Below, in pieces: positions 23,976 to 34,619 of a stretch of DNA of 38,281 nt (the stretch's first letter is position 1; every line of letters starts with the position of its first letter). The DNA is taken from contig CABUJH010000015.1 in the NCBI GenBank assembly GCA_902491895.1, forward strand, positions 1 to 38,281, in the 5' to 3' direction. A model generated the notes under the pieces. That model made no database searches, was not told the DNA's origin, and saw nothing but the letters and a program-made list of their open reading frames with translations. Position numbers and translations under genes: made by a program. The stretch is from an uncultured Collinsella sp. (GTDB lineage Bacteria; Actinomycetota; Coriobacteriia; Coriobacteriales; Coriobacteriaceae).

Positions 23976-24887
23976 ATGAACGCTTCATCGCTTTCCTTCC
24001 AAGACATCATCCTGCGCCTCCAGCAGTACTGGGGCGAGCAGGGCTGCGTCATTATGCAGCCCTATGACTCCGAGGTCGGTGCCGGTACCTTCCATACCGC
24101 GACCACGCTGCGCTCGCTCGGTCCCGCCGAGTGGCGCACCTGCTATGCGCAGCCCTGCCGCCGTCCCGCCGACGGCCGCTACGGCGAGAACCCCAACCGC
24201 ATGCAGCACTACTATCAGTTCCAGGTGCTCATCAAGCCTTCTCCGGTTAACGCCCAGGAGCTCTACCTGGGGTCTCTTGCCGCTATCGGTCTGGACCCCA
24301 ACGACCATGACGTCCGCTTTGTCGAGGACGACTGGGAGAGCCCGACGCTCGGCGCCTGGGGTCTTGGCTGGGAGGTCTGGCTCAATGGCATGGAGGTCAC
24401 GCAGTTTACGTACTTCCAGCAGGTGGGCGGCATCGAGGTTGACCCCGTGCCCGTCGAGATCACCTATGGCCTGGAGCGTATCGCCATGTACGCCCAGGGC
24501 GTTAACTCGGTCTACGACCTGGTGTGGAGCTACCTGCCCGACGGCACGCCCATGACCTATGGCGACGTGTTCCTCGAGAACGAGCGCGAGTTCAGTGCCT
24601 ATAACTTTGAGGTCGCCAACGTCGAGATGATGCGTCAGAAGTTTGACGACTACGAGGCCGAGTGCCATTCCTGCCTGGAGCGCAAGCTGTCGCTGCCGGC
24701 ATATGACTGCGTCATGAAGTGCAGCCACGCTTTCAACCTGCTCGATGCTCGCGGCGCCCTGTCCGCGGTCGAGCGTGCCAACTACATCCTGCGCGTCCGC
24801 GCCGTCGCCAAGGCGTGCTGCGAGGCCTACATGGCCGAGGTCGCCGGAGTCAACGAGAATGCCGATCAGGAAGGCGAGGTGGCGTAA
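23976..24887 (+). CDS. glyQ: Glycyl-tRNA synthetase alpha subunit
   Basis: The catalytic subunit of the bacterial two-subunit glycyl-tRNA synthetase, carrying the class II aminoacylation core. The 303-residue sequence is canonical: FQDIILRLQQYWGEQGC, MQPYDSEVGAGTFH, QPCRRPADGRYGENPNR, QVGGIEVDPVPVEITYGLER. Length is normal. No T-box leader is present: the 59 bases before the ATG are too short. glyS starts three bases after the stop. Confidence 0.97.
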   Translation: MNASSLSFQDIILRLQQYWGEQGCVIMQPYDSEVGAGTFHTATTLRSLGPAEWRTCYAQPCRRPADGRYGENPNRMQHYYQFQVLIKPSPVNAQELYLGSLAAIGLDPNDHDVRFVEDDWESPTLGAWGLGWEVWLNGMEVTQFTYFQQVGGIEVDPVPVEITYGLERIAMYAQGVNSVYDLVWSYLPDGTPMTYGDVFLENEREFSAYNFEVANVEMMRQKFDDYEAECHSCLERKLSLPAYDCVMKCSHAFNLLDARGALSAVERANYILRVRAVAKACCEAYMAEVAGVNENADQEGEVA

Positions 24888-24890
24888 GCC

Positions 24891-26987
24891 ATGGCAGACG
24901 CTAAGGATTTCCTGTTTGAGATCGGTACGGAAGAAATGCCCTCCGCACCGCTGAACAATGCCGTCAAGCAGCTTGGCACCATGATCGCCAAGGGTCTCGA
25001 CGAGGCCGGTCTGGCCCACGGCGAGGTCCGCGTGATCTCGAGCCCGCGCCGCCTGGCTGCGCTCGTTGCCGACGTCGCCACCGCGACCGACGAGGTTCAC
25101 GAGGTCAAGCGCGGCCCCGCGGCCAACATCGCCTTCGATGCCGACGGTAACGCCACCAAGGCCGCCCAGGGCTTCGCCCGCAAGTGCGGTGTAGCTGCCG
25201 AGGATCTGGTCCGTCGCGAGGACACCGACGGTCGCGAGTATGTGTTCGCCGAGAAGAACATTCCCTCCGCCCCGGCCACCCCGATCCTGACGGCCCTGTG
25301 CGAGAAGACTATCGCTGGCCTGCAGTGGCCCAACTACCGCTCTCAGCGCTGGGGTCACGAGCATGCGACCTTTGTTCGTCCGGTCCGCTGGATCTGCTGC
25401 CTTCTGGGCGAGGACGTTGTGCCCGTGTCGTTTGCCGACGTGACGAGTGGCAACACCACGCGTGGTCATCGCGTGCTTGGCCCCGGTGACCATGTGGTCG
25501 CCAGCCCCGCCGTCTACGAGCAGGTGCTCGAGGACGCCGGCGTGCTTTCTGCCGAGCGCCGTCGCGAGGCCATCCTTGCCGGTATCGCCGAGGTCGAGGC
25601 TGCCCGTCCCGGCTGCCATGTCGATACGCCCAAGAAGGTCTTTGAGGAGGTCATCAACCTCTGCGAGTGGCCGACGGTGCTCGTCGGTACCTTCGATGAG
25701 GAGTTCCTCAAGGTCCCGCACGAGATCATCTGCGAGTCCATGCTCACCAACCAGCGCTACTTCCCGATCTATGACGGCGAGGGCAAGCTCACGCGTGAGT
25801 TCGTGGTCGTCTCCAACAGCAAGCCCGAGAACGCCGAGCGCGTGATCGACGGCAACGAGCGCGTTGTGCGTGCCCGTCTGGACGATGCCAAGTTCTTCTA
25901 CGAGGAGGACCTGAAGATCTCCCTCGACGAGTTCCGCGAGCGTCTGGCCAAGGTCGCCTTCCAGGAGAAGCTCGGTAGCGTGCTCGCCAAGTCCGAGCGC
26001 ATTGAGCAACTCGCGCTTGCCATCGCTCGCGAGGCCCATCTGGGCGCCCACCTGGCCGCCGATGCCGCTCGCGCCGCGCACCTGTGCAAGGCCGACTTGG
26101 TATCCAACGCCGTTGTCGAGTTCACGAGCCAGCAGGGCGTCATGGGCGGTTATTACGCGACCGCGATGGGGGAGAACGACGAGGTCGCCCACGCCATTCG
26201 CGATCATTATCGTCCCCGCTTTGCCGGCGATGAGCTGCCCGAGGGCACCGCTGGCTGCATCGTGGCCTGTGCCGACAAGCTCGATACCATTGCCGGTATC
26301 TTTGCCATCGGCGAGCCCCCGACCGGCTCCTCCGACCCCTACGCGCTGCGTCGCGCCGCCATCGGCATCATCAACATCCTGCGCGACCGTCTGCCGATCG
26401 ATCCCACGTCGCTTATCGACTTTGCCCTTGAGCTCTATAGCGAGCAGGGTATCGAGTTCGACGCCGCCGAGGTCGCTCAGCAGGTTCGCGACTTCTTCCA
26501 CGGCCGTCTGGTGAGCATGGCCCGCGACGAAAAGATCCCGGCCGATACCGTTGCCGCCGTCTCCGCGGTGCACATCATCGCCCCGTCCGTCTTCTTCGCC
26601 CGCTGCGCCGCCCTCGACGAGGCCCGCAAGAACGACGCTGAGACGTTCGATAACCTGGCGACCGCCTATGCCCGCGCCGCGCACATCTCCAAGCCCGAGC
26701 TGGGCGCGGAGTACGACCGCGCCCTGATGGGCGAGGTCGAGCTCGCGCTTGCCGATGCCTCCGAGGCTGCTCAGACCGCTGTCGACGCCGCCCTTGCTGC
26801 CGAGGATTACCCGGCCGCATTTGCCGCCCTTGCCGCCCTGCGCGCGCCCATCGACCGTTTCTTCGACGAGGTCATGGTCATGGACAAGGACGAGCAGCTC
26901 CGCGATAATCGCCTTAAGCTGCTCAACCGCTTCGAGGCCGTTTTCTCCGGCATCGCCAACATCGGTGAGCTTGCCCGCAAAAAGTAA
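24891..26987 (+). CDS. glyS: Glycyl-tRNA synthetase beta subunit
   Basis: The beta subunit binds tRNA-Gly and contains an HD-like domain and a C-terminal anticodon-binding domain. The 698-residue product starts FLFEIGTEEMPSAPL and includes QRWGHEHATFVRPVRWI, ARLDDAKFFYEEDLK and GEPPTGSSDPYALRRAA. The ATG is preceded by a GAGGTGG in the glyQ end. The length matches the family. Confidence 0.97.
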   Translation: MADAKDFLFEIGTEEMPSAPLNNAVKQLGTMIAKGLDEAGLAHGEVRVISSPRRLAALVADVATATDEVHEVKRGPAANIAFDADGNATKAAQGFARKCGVAAEDLVRREDTDGREYVFAEKNIPSAPATPILTALCEKTIAGLQWPNYRSQRWGHEHATFVRPVRWICCLLGEDVVPVSFADVTSGNTTRGHRVLGPGDHVVASPAVYEQVLEDAGVLSAERRREAILAGIAEVEAARPGCHVDTPKKVFEEVINLCEWPTVLVGTFDEEFLKVPHEIICESMLTNQRYFPIYDGEGKLTREFVVVSNSKPENAERVIDGNERVVRARLDDAKFFYEEDLKISLDEFRERLAKVAFQEKLGSVLAKSERIEQLALAIAREAHLGAHLAADAARAAHLCKADLVSNAVVEFTSQQGVMGGYYATAMGENDEVAHAIRDHYRPRFAGDELPEGTAGCIVACADKLDTIAGIFAIGEPPTGSSDPYALRRAAIGIINILRDRLPIDPTSLIDFALELYSEQGIEFDAAEVAQQVRDFFHGRLVSMARDEKIPADTVAAVSAVHIIAPSVFFARCAALDEARKNDAETFDNLATAYARAAHISKPELGAEYDRALMGEVELALADASEAAQTAVDAALAAEDYPAAFAALAALRAPIDRFFDEVMVMDKDEQLRDNRLKLLNRFEAVFSGIANIGELARKK

Positions 26988-27021
26988 GCCAGCCTGCGCG
27001 TAAGCGCAAAAGGAGCCCCGC

Positions 27022-27897
27022 ATGGATTGCCCGGTCACCGCTCGTCCCACCGTTATCGTTATCTCCGACTCGCTCGGTGATACCGCTTGTGAGGTGGTGC
27101 TTGCGGCGTCCGGGCAATTTGATGAAGGGGCTTTTCGTTTGTTGCGCCTGCCCAAGGTGAACTCGGTGGAGCAGGTTAAGTCGTTTGTGGGCCCGCGCGT
27201 TGATGCGGACCATCGCGATATTGCCGTGTTCCACACCATTGTCGATCCGGCGCTTCGCGCCCGCGTGCTCGATTACCTGGGCATGCTGCATATCCGTTCG
27301 GTCGACCTGATCGGTCCTACGCTCGCTGTGCTGTCGTCGCTCATCGGTGTGCCGCCCAAAGGCGTTGCGGGCGTGATTCACAGGACCGATGACCGCTATT
27401 TCCATCGTATCGAGGCCATGGAATATTTCGTTGAGCACGATGATGGACGCGGCTGCGACGACCTTTCGGGAGCCGATATCGTGCTGCTGGGCGTATCCCG
27501 CACGTCCAAGACGCCGCTGTCGATGTATTTGGCCTATCAGGGTTACAAGGTTGCCAATGTTCCTTTGGCCCATGGCATGGAGCCACCGAAGTCGATTTAC
27601 GAGGTTGACCCGATGCGCCTGTTCGGCCTAATTTCGACCGTCGATGTGATTTCCGAAATTCGCGATAGCCGCTTGGGCGATGACTACGCTCGTGCCGTTG
27701 CCGGCTCCTATGCCGAGCCCGAGAGTGTGCACAGCGAACTCGAGGAAGCTCGTGCCCTCATGAAGCGGCTAGGCTGCTTTGTGGTGCGTACCGACGGCAA
27801 GGCTATCGAGGAGAGCGCTGCCGAGATCATCAGCCACTTGGAGGAAATCCAAGAAGTCCGTGCCCGCCGCGCCGCCCGTCGAGCCCAGCAAAAGTAG
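27022..27897 (+). CDS. ppsR: PPDK regulatory protein (kinase/phosphorylase)
   Basis: A DUF299-family bifunctional enzyme that inactivates pyruvate phosphate dikinase by ADP-dependent phosphorylation of a threonine next to the catalytic histidine, and reactivates it by phosphorolysis. The 291-residue product has the opening VIVISDSLGDTA, a P-loop-like GVSRTSKTP at 157-165, and the HGMEPPKSIY stretch. GGAG lies six bases before the ATG. The presumed target, PPDK, is the next gene. A foldback repeat begins in its stop codon. Confidence 0.94.
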   Translation: MDCPVTARPTVIVISDSLGDTACEVVLAASGQFDEGAFRLLRLPKVNSVEQVKSFVGPRVDADHRDIAVFHTIVDPALRARVLDYLGMLHIRSVDLIGPTLAVLSSLIGVPPKGVAGVIHRTDDRYFHRIEAMEYFVEHDDGRGCDDLSGADIVLLGVSRTSKTPLSMYLAYQGYKVANVPLAHGMEPPKSIYEVDPMRLFGLISTVDVISEIRDSRLGDDYARAVAGSYAEPESVHSELEEARALMKRLGCFVVRTDGKAIEESAAEIISHLEEIQEVRARRAARRAQQK

Positions 27898-27998
27898 CTA
27901 ATTTGGGACGGGGTTTTAGCTACCCCGGCTGAAGTCGCGACCATTTTGGTCGATTGCCTGCGGGGGCAGCTAAATAAGCCCCGTCCCAAATTAGCTAC
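27894..27998. repeat. Foldback (palindromic) intergenic repeat
   Basis: A perfect 20-base inverted repeat forms the outer stem: GTAGCTAATTTGGGACGGGG (27894-27913) against 27979-27998. The arms continue imperfectly (TTTAGCTACCCC and, on the other arm, TTTAGCTGCCCC). The centre holds a second hairpin, CGACC/GGTCG (27938-27942 with 27948-27952). The element is 105 bases long and starts one base before the ppsR stop codon. The same arm occurs once more at 19875. It may act as a terminator or be a non-autonomous mobile repeat. Confidence 0.85.
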
Positions 27999-28077
27999 TT
28001 ATGGTAAAGCGATTTAGCAAGAAACTAGCATTTGACCTGCAAGTTTGCTGCATTGGTATCTTCATAAGGTAACCACC

Positions 28078-28115
28078 TTTACCTACCGTTTACCGCCATA
28101 TTTACCACGTTTACC
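28078..28115 (+). promoter_or_regulatory. Array of four TTTACC direct repeats upstream of ppdK
   Basis: TTTACC begins at 28078, 28089, 28101 and 28110, spaced 11, 12 and 9 bases apart, close to one helical turn. An inverted copy (GGTAAA) lies at 28003. The surrounding sequence is much less GC-rich than the genes. The position about 50-90 bases upstream of the predicted start suits activator sites. The binding protein is unknown. Confidence 0.55.
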
Positions 28116-28156
28116 AACCCCCGCGTCCTCTGCGCAAGCCCGCTCAATGCCCGCCG

Positions 28157-28187
28157 TATAGTACCCTCACGGCCCGCATCCGGCGGG
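28157..28187 (+). promoter_or_regulatory. Candidate ppdK -10 element and leader hairpin
   Basis: TATAGT (28157-28162) has no recognisable -35 element 16-18 bases upstream, which is consistent with dependence on an activator. A small hairpin CCCGC/GCGGG (28173-28177 with 28183-28187) would open the ~70-base leader. No other gene or RNA is visible between 27999 and 28237. Confidence 0.45.
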
Positions 28188-28237
28188 TCGATTCGTTACC
28201 ACGGTCGTGCGCGAGAGCGCATGGAAGGGGAAGTATC

Positions 28238-30988
<2,751 letters not shown>

Positions 30989-31026
30989 CGTTTTGGGTTT
31001 AGACGCCTAGCGTAGCCTCCTTCATG

Positions 31027-31054
31027 CCGCCCGTCTCATTCGTGAGGCGGGCGG
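31027..31054 (+). terminator. Hairpin after ppdK
   Basis: A 12-base-pair stem (31027-31038 with 31043-31054, one G-T pair) closes a TTCG tetraloop. The following TTATCA is not a full T run, so termination may be weak, but position and stability suit a terminator for ppdK. Confidence 0.6.
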
Positions 31055-31100
31055 TTATCATGTGCGGGTTTTGTCTTTTTGTCTGCGTAAAAAATTGTTC

Positions 31101-31128
31101 TTGCAGCAGAAACCCGCGCGTGTATACT
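31101..31128 (+). promoter_or_regulatory. Promoter of rplS
   Basis: TTGCAG (31101-31106) and TATACT (31123-31128) are 16 bases apart, in an A/T-rich patch just after the ppdK hairpin. The expected start near 31135 gives a leader of about 60 bases. Confidence 0.6.
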
Positions 31129-31149
31129 CGAATACGTTTGTTCAACTAC

Positions 31150-31173
31150 GTGCCGGCCAAGGTGGTACGGCAC
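31150..31173 (+). promoter_or_regulatory. Hairpin in the rplS leader
   Basis: GTGCCG (31150-31155) pairs with CGGCAC (31168-31173); the loop can pair further (GCC with GGT). L19 autoregulatory leaders are known in other phyla, but I cannot match this one to a described family. Confidence 0.35.
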
Positions 31174-31197
31174 CTCTAGAAGAGTAAGGAATTGCAC

Positions 31198-31539
31198 ATG
31201 GATTACATCCGCGCAATCGAGCGTCAGCAGATCCGCGAGGACATTCCTCAGGTTCGCGTCGCCGACAACGTCAAGGTTCACTACCGCATTAAGGAAGGCG
31301 ACCGCGAGCGCATCCAGGTCTTCCAGGGCGACGTCATCCGCATGGCCGGCGCCGGTGCCCGCGAGACCTTCACCGTCCGCAAGATGTCCTTCGGTGTCGG
31401 TGTTGAGCGTACCTTCCCGCTTCACAGCCCCAAGATCGCCAAGCTCGAGGTCGTTCGTCATGGTCGCGTCCGTCGCGCCAAGCTGTACTACCTCCGCGAC
31501 AAGGTGGGCAAGGCTGCTCGCATCCCCGAGAAGCGCTAA
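31198..31539 (+). CDS. rplS: 50S ribosomal protein L19
   Basis: A large-subunit protein at the interface with the 30S subunit. The 113-residue sequence has the L19 core (DNVKVHYRIKEGDRERIQVFQG, RKMSFGVGVERTFPLHSP, RRAKLYYLRDKVGKAARI). ATG 31198 was chosen because AAGGA lies seven bases upstream; the in-frame TTG 31192 is too close to it. It forms its own transcription unit, away from trmD, its usual neighbour. Confidence 0.97.
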   Translation: MDYIRAIERQQIREDIPQVRVADNVKVHYRIKEGDRERIQVFQGDVIRMAGAGARETFTVRKMSFGVGVERTFPLHSPKIAKLEVVRHGRVRRAKLYYLRDKVGKAARIPEKR

Positions 31540-31573
31540 GAAGATCGCAGCGTCTGTCCACTCGTTTGGACGT

Positions 31574-31603
31574 AAGGGTCACCTTCGGGTGGCCCTTCTT
31601 TTT
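31574..31603 (+). terminator. Rho-independent terminator of rplS
   Basis: A 10-base-pair stem (31574-31583 with 31588-31597, one G-T pair) closes a TTCG tetraloop and is followed by CTTTTTAT. It is a textbook terminator 34 bases after the rplS stop. The rnhB ribosome binding site begins only about 15 bases later. Confidence 0.9.
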
Positions 31604-31632
31604 ATCTGATTTGCATGCAAGGAGGGCCTGGT

Positions 31633-32421
31633 ATGGCCAACATGACGAGCTCGGTTTCGGCATCGCAGGTTGCCGGTGAGTTGGCGAGCGCTACGTTTGA
31701 GGAGATTCCCGCCCTCGTGGAGCATTATCGCGAGGATCCGCGCCAGCAGGTGATCAAGGCTTGCGAACGCGCCCTCAAACGCCATGCCAAAGAGCTTGCC
31801 GAGCGCGAGCGCGTCAATGACATGTATGAGCTTATGCATGAGCTTGGCGGCGATGGGGTGGTCGTTGGTGTCGACGAGGTGGGCCGTGGCTCAGTAGCGG
31901 GTCCCTTAACCGTGTGTGCCGTGTGCCTTCCCATGGAGCCGCGCGTCTGGGGCATCAACGATTCCAAAAAGCTCACGCCGGCGCGCCGCGAGTTGCTCTC
32001 GGTGAAGATTGCCGAGGTGGCGACGGCGATCGGTTTTTGCCATATCGCGCCTGCGGATATCGACGATATGGGCATGGCCCGCGCCATCCGCGCCGCCGTT
32101 GCGGGCGCCGTGGCCGATACGGGGCTCGAGCCCGATTGCGTGCTTATGGACGGTAACCCCTTGGGCGCCGTTCCCAACGAGCGCGACGTGGTGAAGGGCG
32201 ATGCCAAGATCGCCTGTATCGCCGCGGCATCCATCATGGCCAAGGTTACGCGTGACGAGATGATGGTCGAGTACGACGCCGAGTACCCCGAGTACCATCT
32301 GGCCGAGTCGAAGGGCTATGCGAGCCCCGAGCACATCGAGGCCATTCGCGAACATGGACTTTGTCCGCTGCACCGCGTGAGCTTTTGCGGAAACTTTCTG
32401 CAGACTGAGCGCCTTTTCTAG
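31633..32421 (+). CDS. rnhB: Ribonuclease HII
   Basis: Removes RNA from RNA-DNA hybrids and misincorporated ribonucleotides. The 262-residue protein has an N-terminal ~75-residue helical extension, as in Firmicutes RNase HII, then GVDEVGRGSVAGP with the catalytic Asp-Glu, NDSKKLTPARR, DGNPLG and a KGDAKIACIAAASIMAKV segment. ATG 31633 follows AAGGAGG by seven bases; ATG 31615 lies before that ribosome binding site. Confidence 0.96.
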   Translation: MANMTSSVSASQVAGELASATFEEIPALVEHYREDPRQQVIKACERALKRHAKELAERERVNDMYELMHELGGDGVVVGVDEVGRGSVAGPLTVCAVCLPMEPRVWGINDSKKLTPARRELLSVKIAEVATAIGFCHIAPADIDDMGMARAIRAAVAGAVADTGLEPDCVLMDGNPLGAVPNERDVVKGDAKIACIAAASIMAKVTRDEMMVEYDAEYPEYHLAESKGYASPEHIEAIREHGLCPLHRVSFCGNFLQTERLF

Positions 32422-32470
32422 GTCAATTGTGGAGACAGGGACCTCTGGGGTTTTATAAACCTGCTGGTAG

Positions 32471-32512
32471 CGGGCCGTATGCAACACCATTGCTGCGTAC
32501 GGCCCGTTTTTT
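32471..32512 (+). terminator. Rho-independent terminator after rnhB
   Basis: Stem CGGGCCGTA/TACGGCCCG (32471-32479 with 32498-32506) is followed at once by TTTTTT (32507-32512). The loop can form an extra TGCA-type pairing. It ends the rnhB transcript, so yraN and its followers need a promoter in 32513-32600, where I see no clear one. Confidence 0.88.
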
Positions 32513-32610
32513 GACGGCATTTGGTCAGCTTTTGGTTTGCTTCCGGTACTTACCCGCATGAAAGGTGCCCTCATCATCGGGGCAATGCAGTGTGCGGGAA
32601 AGGAGACCCC

Positions 32611-33096
32611 ATGAGTGCCGCAAGCAAAAAGAGCAAGACGCAGCAGCTCAAGGAGTGTTGGGAAAACGGCGAGCTCGACTGCGGGGCGATGACGCCCGAG
32701 TTTATCAAGGGACTCAGTCCCCGCGAGCTGGGCATGCTGGGCGAGCTGATCACCATCGACTACTTTAACGAGCGCGGCTACACCTTGCTGGAGCAGGGTT
32801 ATCGTTGCACCGAGGGCGAGGCCGACCTGGTGCTGCTCGATGAGCTCGACGATGTCGTGGTGATGGCCGAGGTCAAGACCAGACGCGTTGCGATGGATTG
32901 CAGCACGCGGGTCTTTCCCGAGGAGGCCGTGGACGCCCAAAAGCAACGTCGCTACCGCCGCATCGCAAGTTGCTATCTCATGGAGCATTATCCGCTCAAG
33001 GCGATTCGCTTCGATGCCGTGGGCGTTACCATTCGCGGCGGGCATATCGCCGAGATCGAGCACCAGTACAACGCGTTCGATTGGCAGGTGTCGTGA
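32611..33096 (+). CDS. yraN: YraN/UPF0102 family nuclease-like protein
   Basis: A protein of the UPF0102 family, with a restriction-endonuclease-like fold and no settled function. The 161-residue product has an N-terminal helical extension (~40 residues), then LGELITIDYFNERGY, a GEADLVLLD strand and the MAEVKTRR motif that supplies the putative D-ExK site, and finally KAIRFDAVGV. AAAGGAGA lies just before ATG 32611; an upstream start at 32521 would add 30 unrelated residues and overlap the terminator region. Its stop overlaps the comM start. Confidence 0.9.
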   Translation: MSAASKKSKTQQLKECWENGELDCGAMTPEFIKGLSPRELGMLGELITIDYFNERGYTLLEQGYRCTEGEADLVLLDELDDVVVMAEVKTRRVAMDCSTRVFPEEAVDAQKQRRYRRIASCYLMEHYPLKAIRFDAVGVTIRGGHIAEIEHQYNAFDWQVS

Positions 33097-34619
33097 TGGC
33101 GTTCGAGACGTTTGCCGTTCACGCGGCCTGCATCCGCGGCGTCGAGGCGATTCCCGTCACGGTCGAGGTCTCGCTTGCCGGCGGCGTTCCGGGCATCCAG
33201 ATGCTCGGCATACCGAGTATGGAGGTGATGGAGTCGCGCGGTCGTATTCGCTGCGCGATGCGCTCCGCCGGGTTCGAGATCCCGCGCTCGGGCATTACGG
33301 TCAATCTGGCGCCCGGCGATATCCGCAAGACCGGTAGCGGCTTTGATCTGCCCATCGCCATCGCGGTATTGGCGGCCGATGGGCAGATTCCCCGCGACAA
33401 CCTCGATCGTTGTCTTATCGCTGGTGAGCTTGGCTTGGACGGTACGGTTTTTCCTGTCAAGGGCGAGGTGGCGTTTCAGTTATTGGCGCGTGATTTGGGG
33501 CTGTCCTTTATCGCCGGCAGGTCAGACCAGCATGTGCCACTCGCGGGCGTGGATTGCGGATTCATCGATCATTTGTCTCAGCTTGCTCATGGTATGGGCG
33601 ATGCCGCGCGGCACTACTTGGATTCCGAGGGCGTCGAGGCGACCTTTGAGCCTGAGCTCGACTATGCCGACGTGCTGGGGCAGGAAGTCGCTAAACGCGG
33701 CATGGCGCTTGCGGCGGCAGGAGAACTCGGCTTGCTCATGATCGGGTCTCCGGGATCGGGCAAGACGATGCTCGCACGCCGTATGACCGGCATCCTGCCC
33801 GAGCTTTCCGTTGAGGATCAGCAGGAGGCACTGTGCATCCATTCGGTTTTGGGTGAGAACATTGATGGCTTGTTGGCGGGGCACCGGCCCTTCCGCAGTC
33901 CCCACCACAGTATTTCGACCGCAGGCCTTATCGGCGGCGGGCGCCCGGTGCACCCGGGTGAGATCAGCCTTGCCCATGGCGGCGTGCTCTTTTTGGACGA
34001 GCTTGCCGAGTTTCCCACTGGCGTGCTGCAGACGCTGCGTCAGCCCATCGAGCGCGGCTACGTCAGGATCGTACGCGTCGACGGGGCTTTTACCTTCCCG
34101 TCGCGCTTTCAGCTGCTGGCTGCGAGCAATCCCTGTCCCTGCGGCTTTTTGGGCGATCGCGAGGTGCCGTGTCGCTGCTCGGCGGCGATGGTCGAGCGCT
34201 ATCGGTCTAAACTGCGCGGTCCTTTGGCTGACCGTATCGACATGATGATCGATGTGACCCGTCCCGACCCCCAAGTGATTATCGAGGGAGCGGAGGGTAT
34301 GTCGTCGGCCGAGTTACGTGACTACGTTGTGCGCGGTCGCGCCTTTCGCGCCTGGCGCGAGTCCCGTATGGACGATGCGGATGCCGAGGCCGAGGATGAC
34401 GAGACGCGGTCCATTGACGGCGTCGTTTCGACCTTCGAGCTCGATGATGCTGCCGAGAAATGCGTACTCGGCCTATCCAAACGCACGCATCTCACAGGGC
34501 GTGGCATCGTGCGCCTGGTGCGTATCGCGCGTACAATCGCTGACGTCGCCGAGAGCGAGCAAGTGACGCAGGACCACGTGCTCGAGGCGGCGATGTACCA
34601 GGGGAGGAGGGACCAATGA
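33096..34619 (+). CDS. comM: ComM/YifB family Mg-chelatase-like AAA+ ATPase
   Basis: A hexameric helicase-type ATPase that in Vibrio promotes branch migration during natural transformation. The 507 residues have the Lon-protease-like N-terminal domain (VTVEVSLAGGVPGIQMLG), Walker A GSPGSGKT (217-224), the RPFRSPHHSIS motif, Walker B VLFLDELAEF, and a Cys-rich NPCPCGFLGD loop. ATG 33096 overlaps the yraN stop (TGATG). dprA overlaps its end by four bases. Confidence 0.94.
   Translation: MAFETFAVHAACIRGVEAIPVTVEVSLAGGVPGIQMLGIPSMEVMESRGRIRCAMRSAGFEIPRSGITVNLAPGDIRKTGSGFDLPIAIAVLAADGQIPRDNLDRCLIAGELGLDGTVFPVKGEVAFQLLARDLGLSFIAGRSDQHVPLAGVDCGFIDHLSQLAHGMGDAARHYLDSEGVEATFEPELDYADVLGQEVAKRGMALAAAGELGLLMIGSPGSGKTMLARRMTGILPELSVEDQQEALCIHSVLGENIDGLLAGHRPFRSPHHSISTAGLIGGGRPVHPGEISLAHGGVLFLDELAEFPTGVLQTLRQPIERGYVRIVRVDGAFTFPSRFQLLAASNPCPCGFLGDREVPCRCSAAMVERYRSKLRGPLADRIDMMIDVTRPDPQVIIEGAEGMSSAELRDYVVRGRAFRAWRESRMDDADAEAEDDETRSIDGVVSTFELDDAAEKCVLGLSKRTHLTGRGIVRLVRIARTIADVAESEQVTQDHVLEAAMYQGRRDQ

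Noticed and set aside
23985..27239. A 1084-codon open frame on the - strand opposite glyQ and glyS
   Set aside because: It mirrors two well-conserved genes on the other strand. GC-rich coding sequence with few stop-complement codons often leaves such long antisense frames, and its translation shows no domain and low-complexity composition.
31615..31632. Upstream ATG start for rnhB at 31615
   Set aside because: The AAGGAGG ribosome binding site lies after this ATG and is well placed for ATG 31633.
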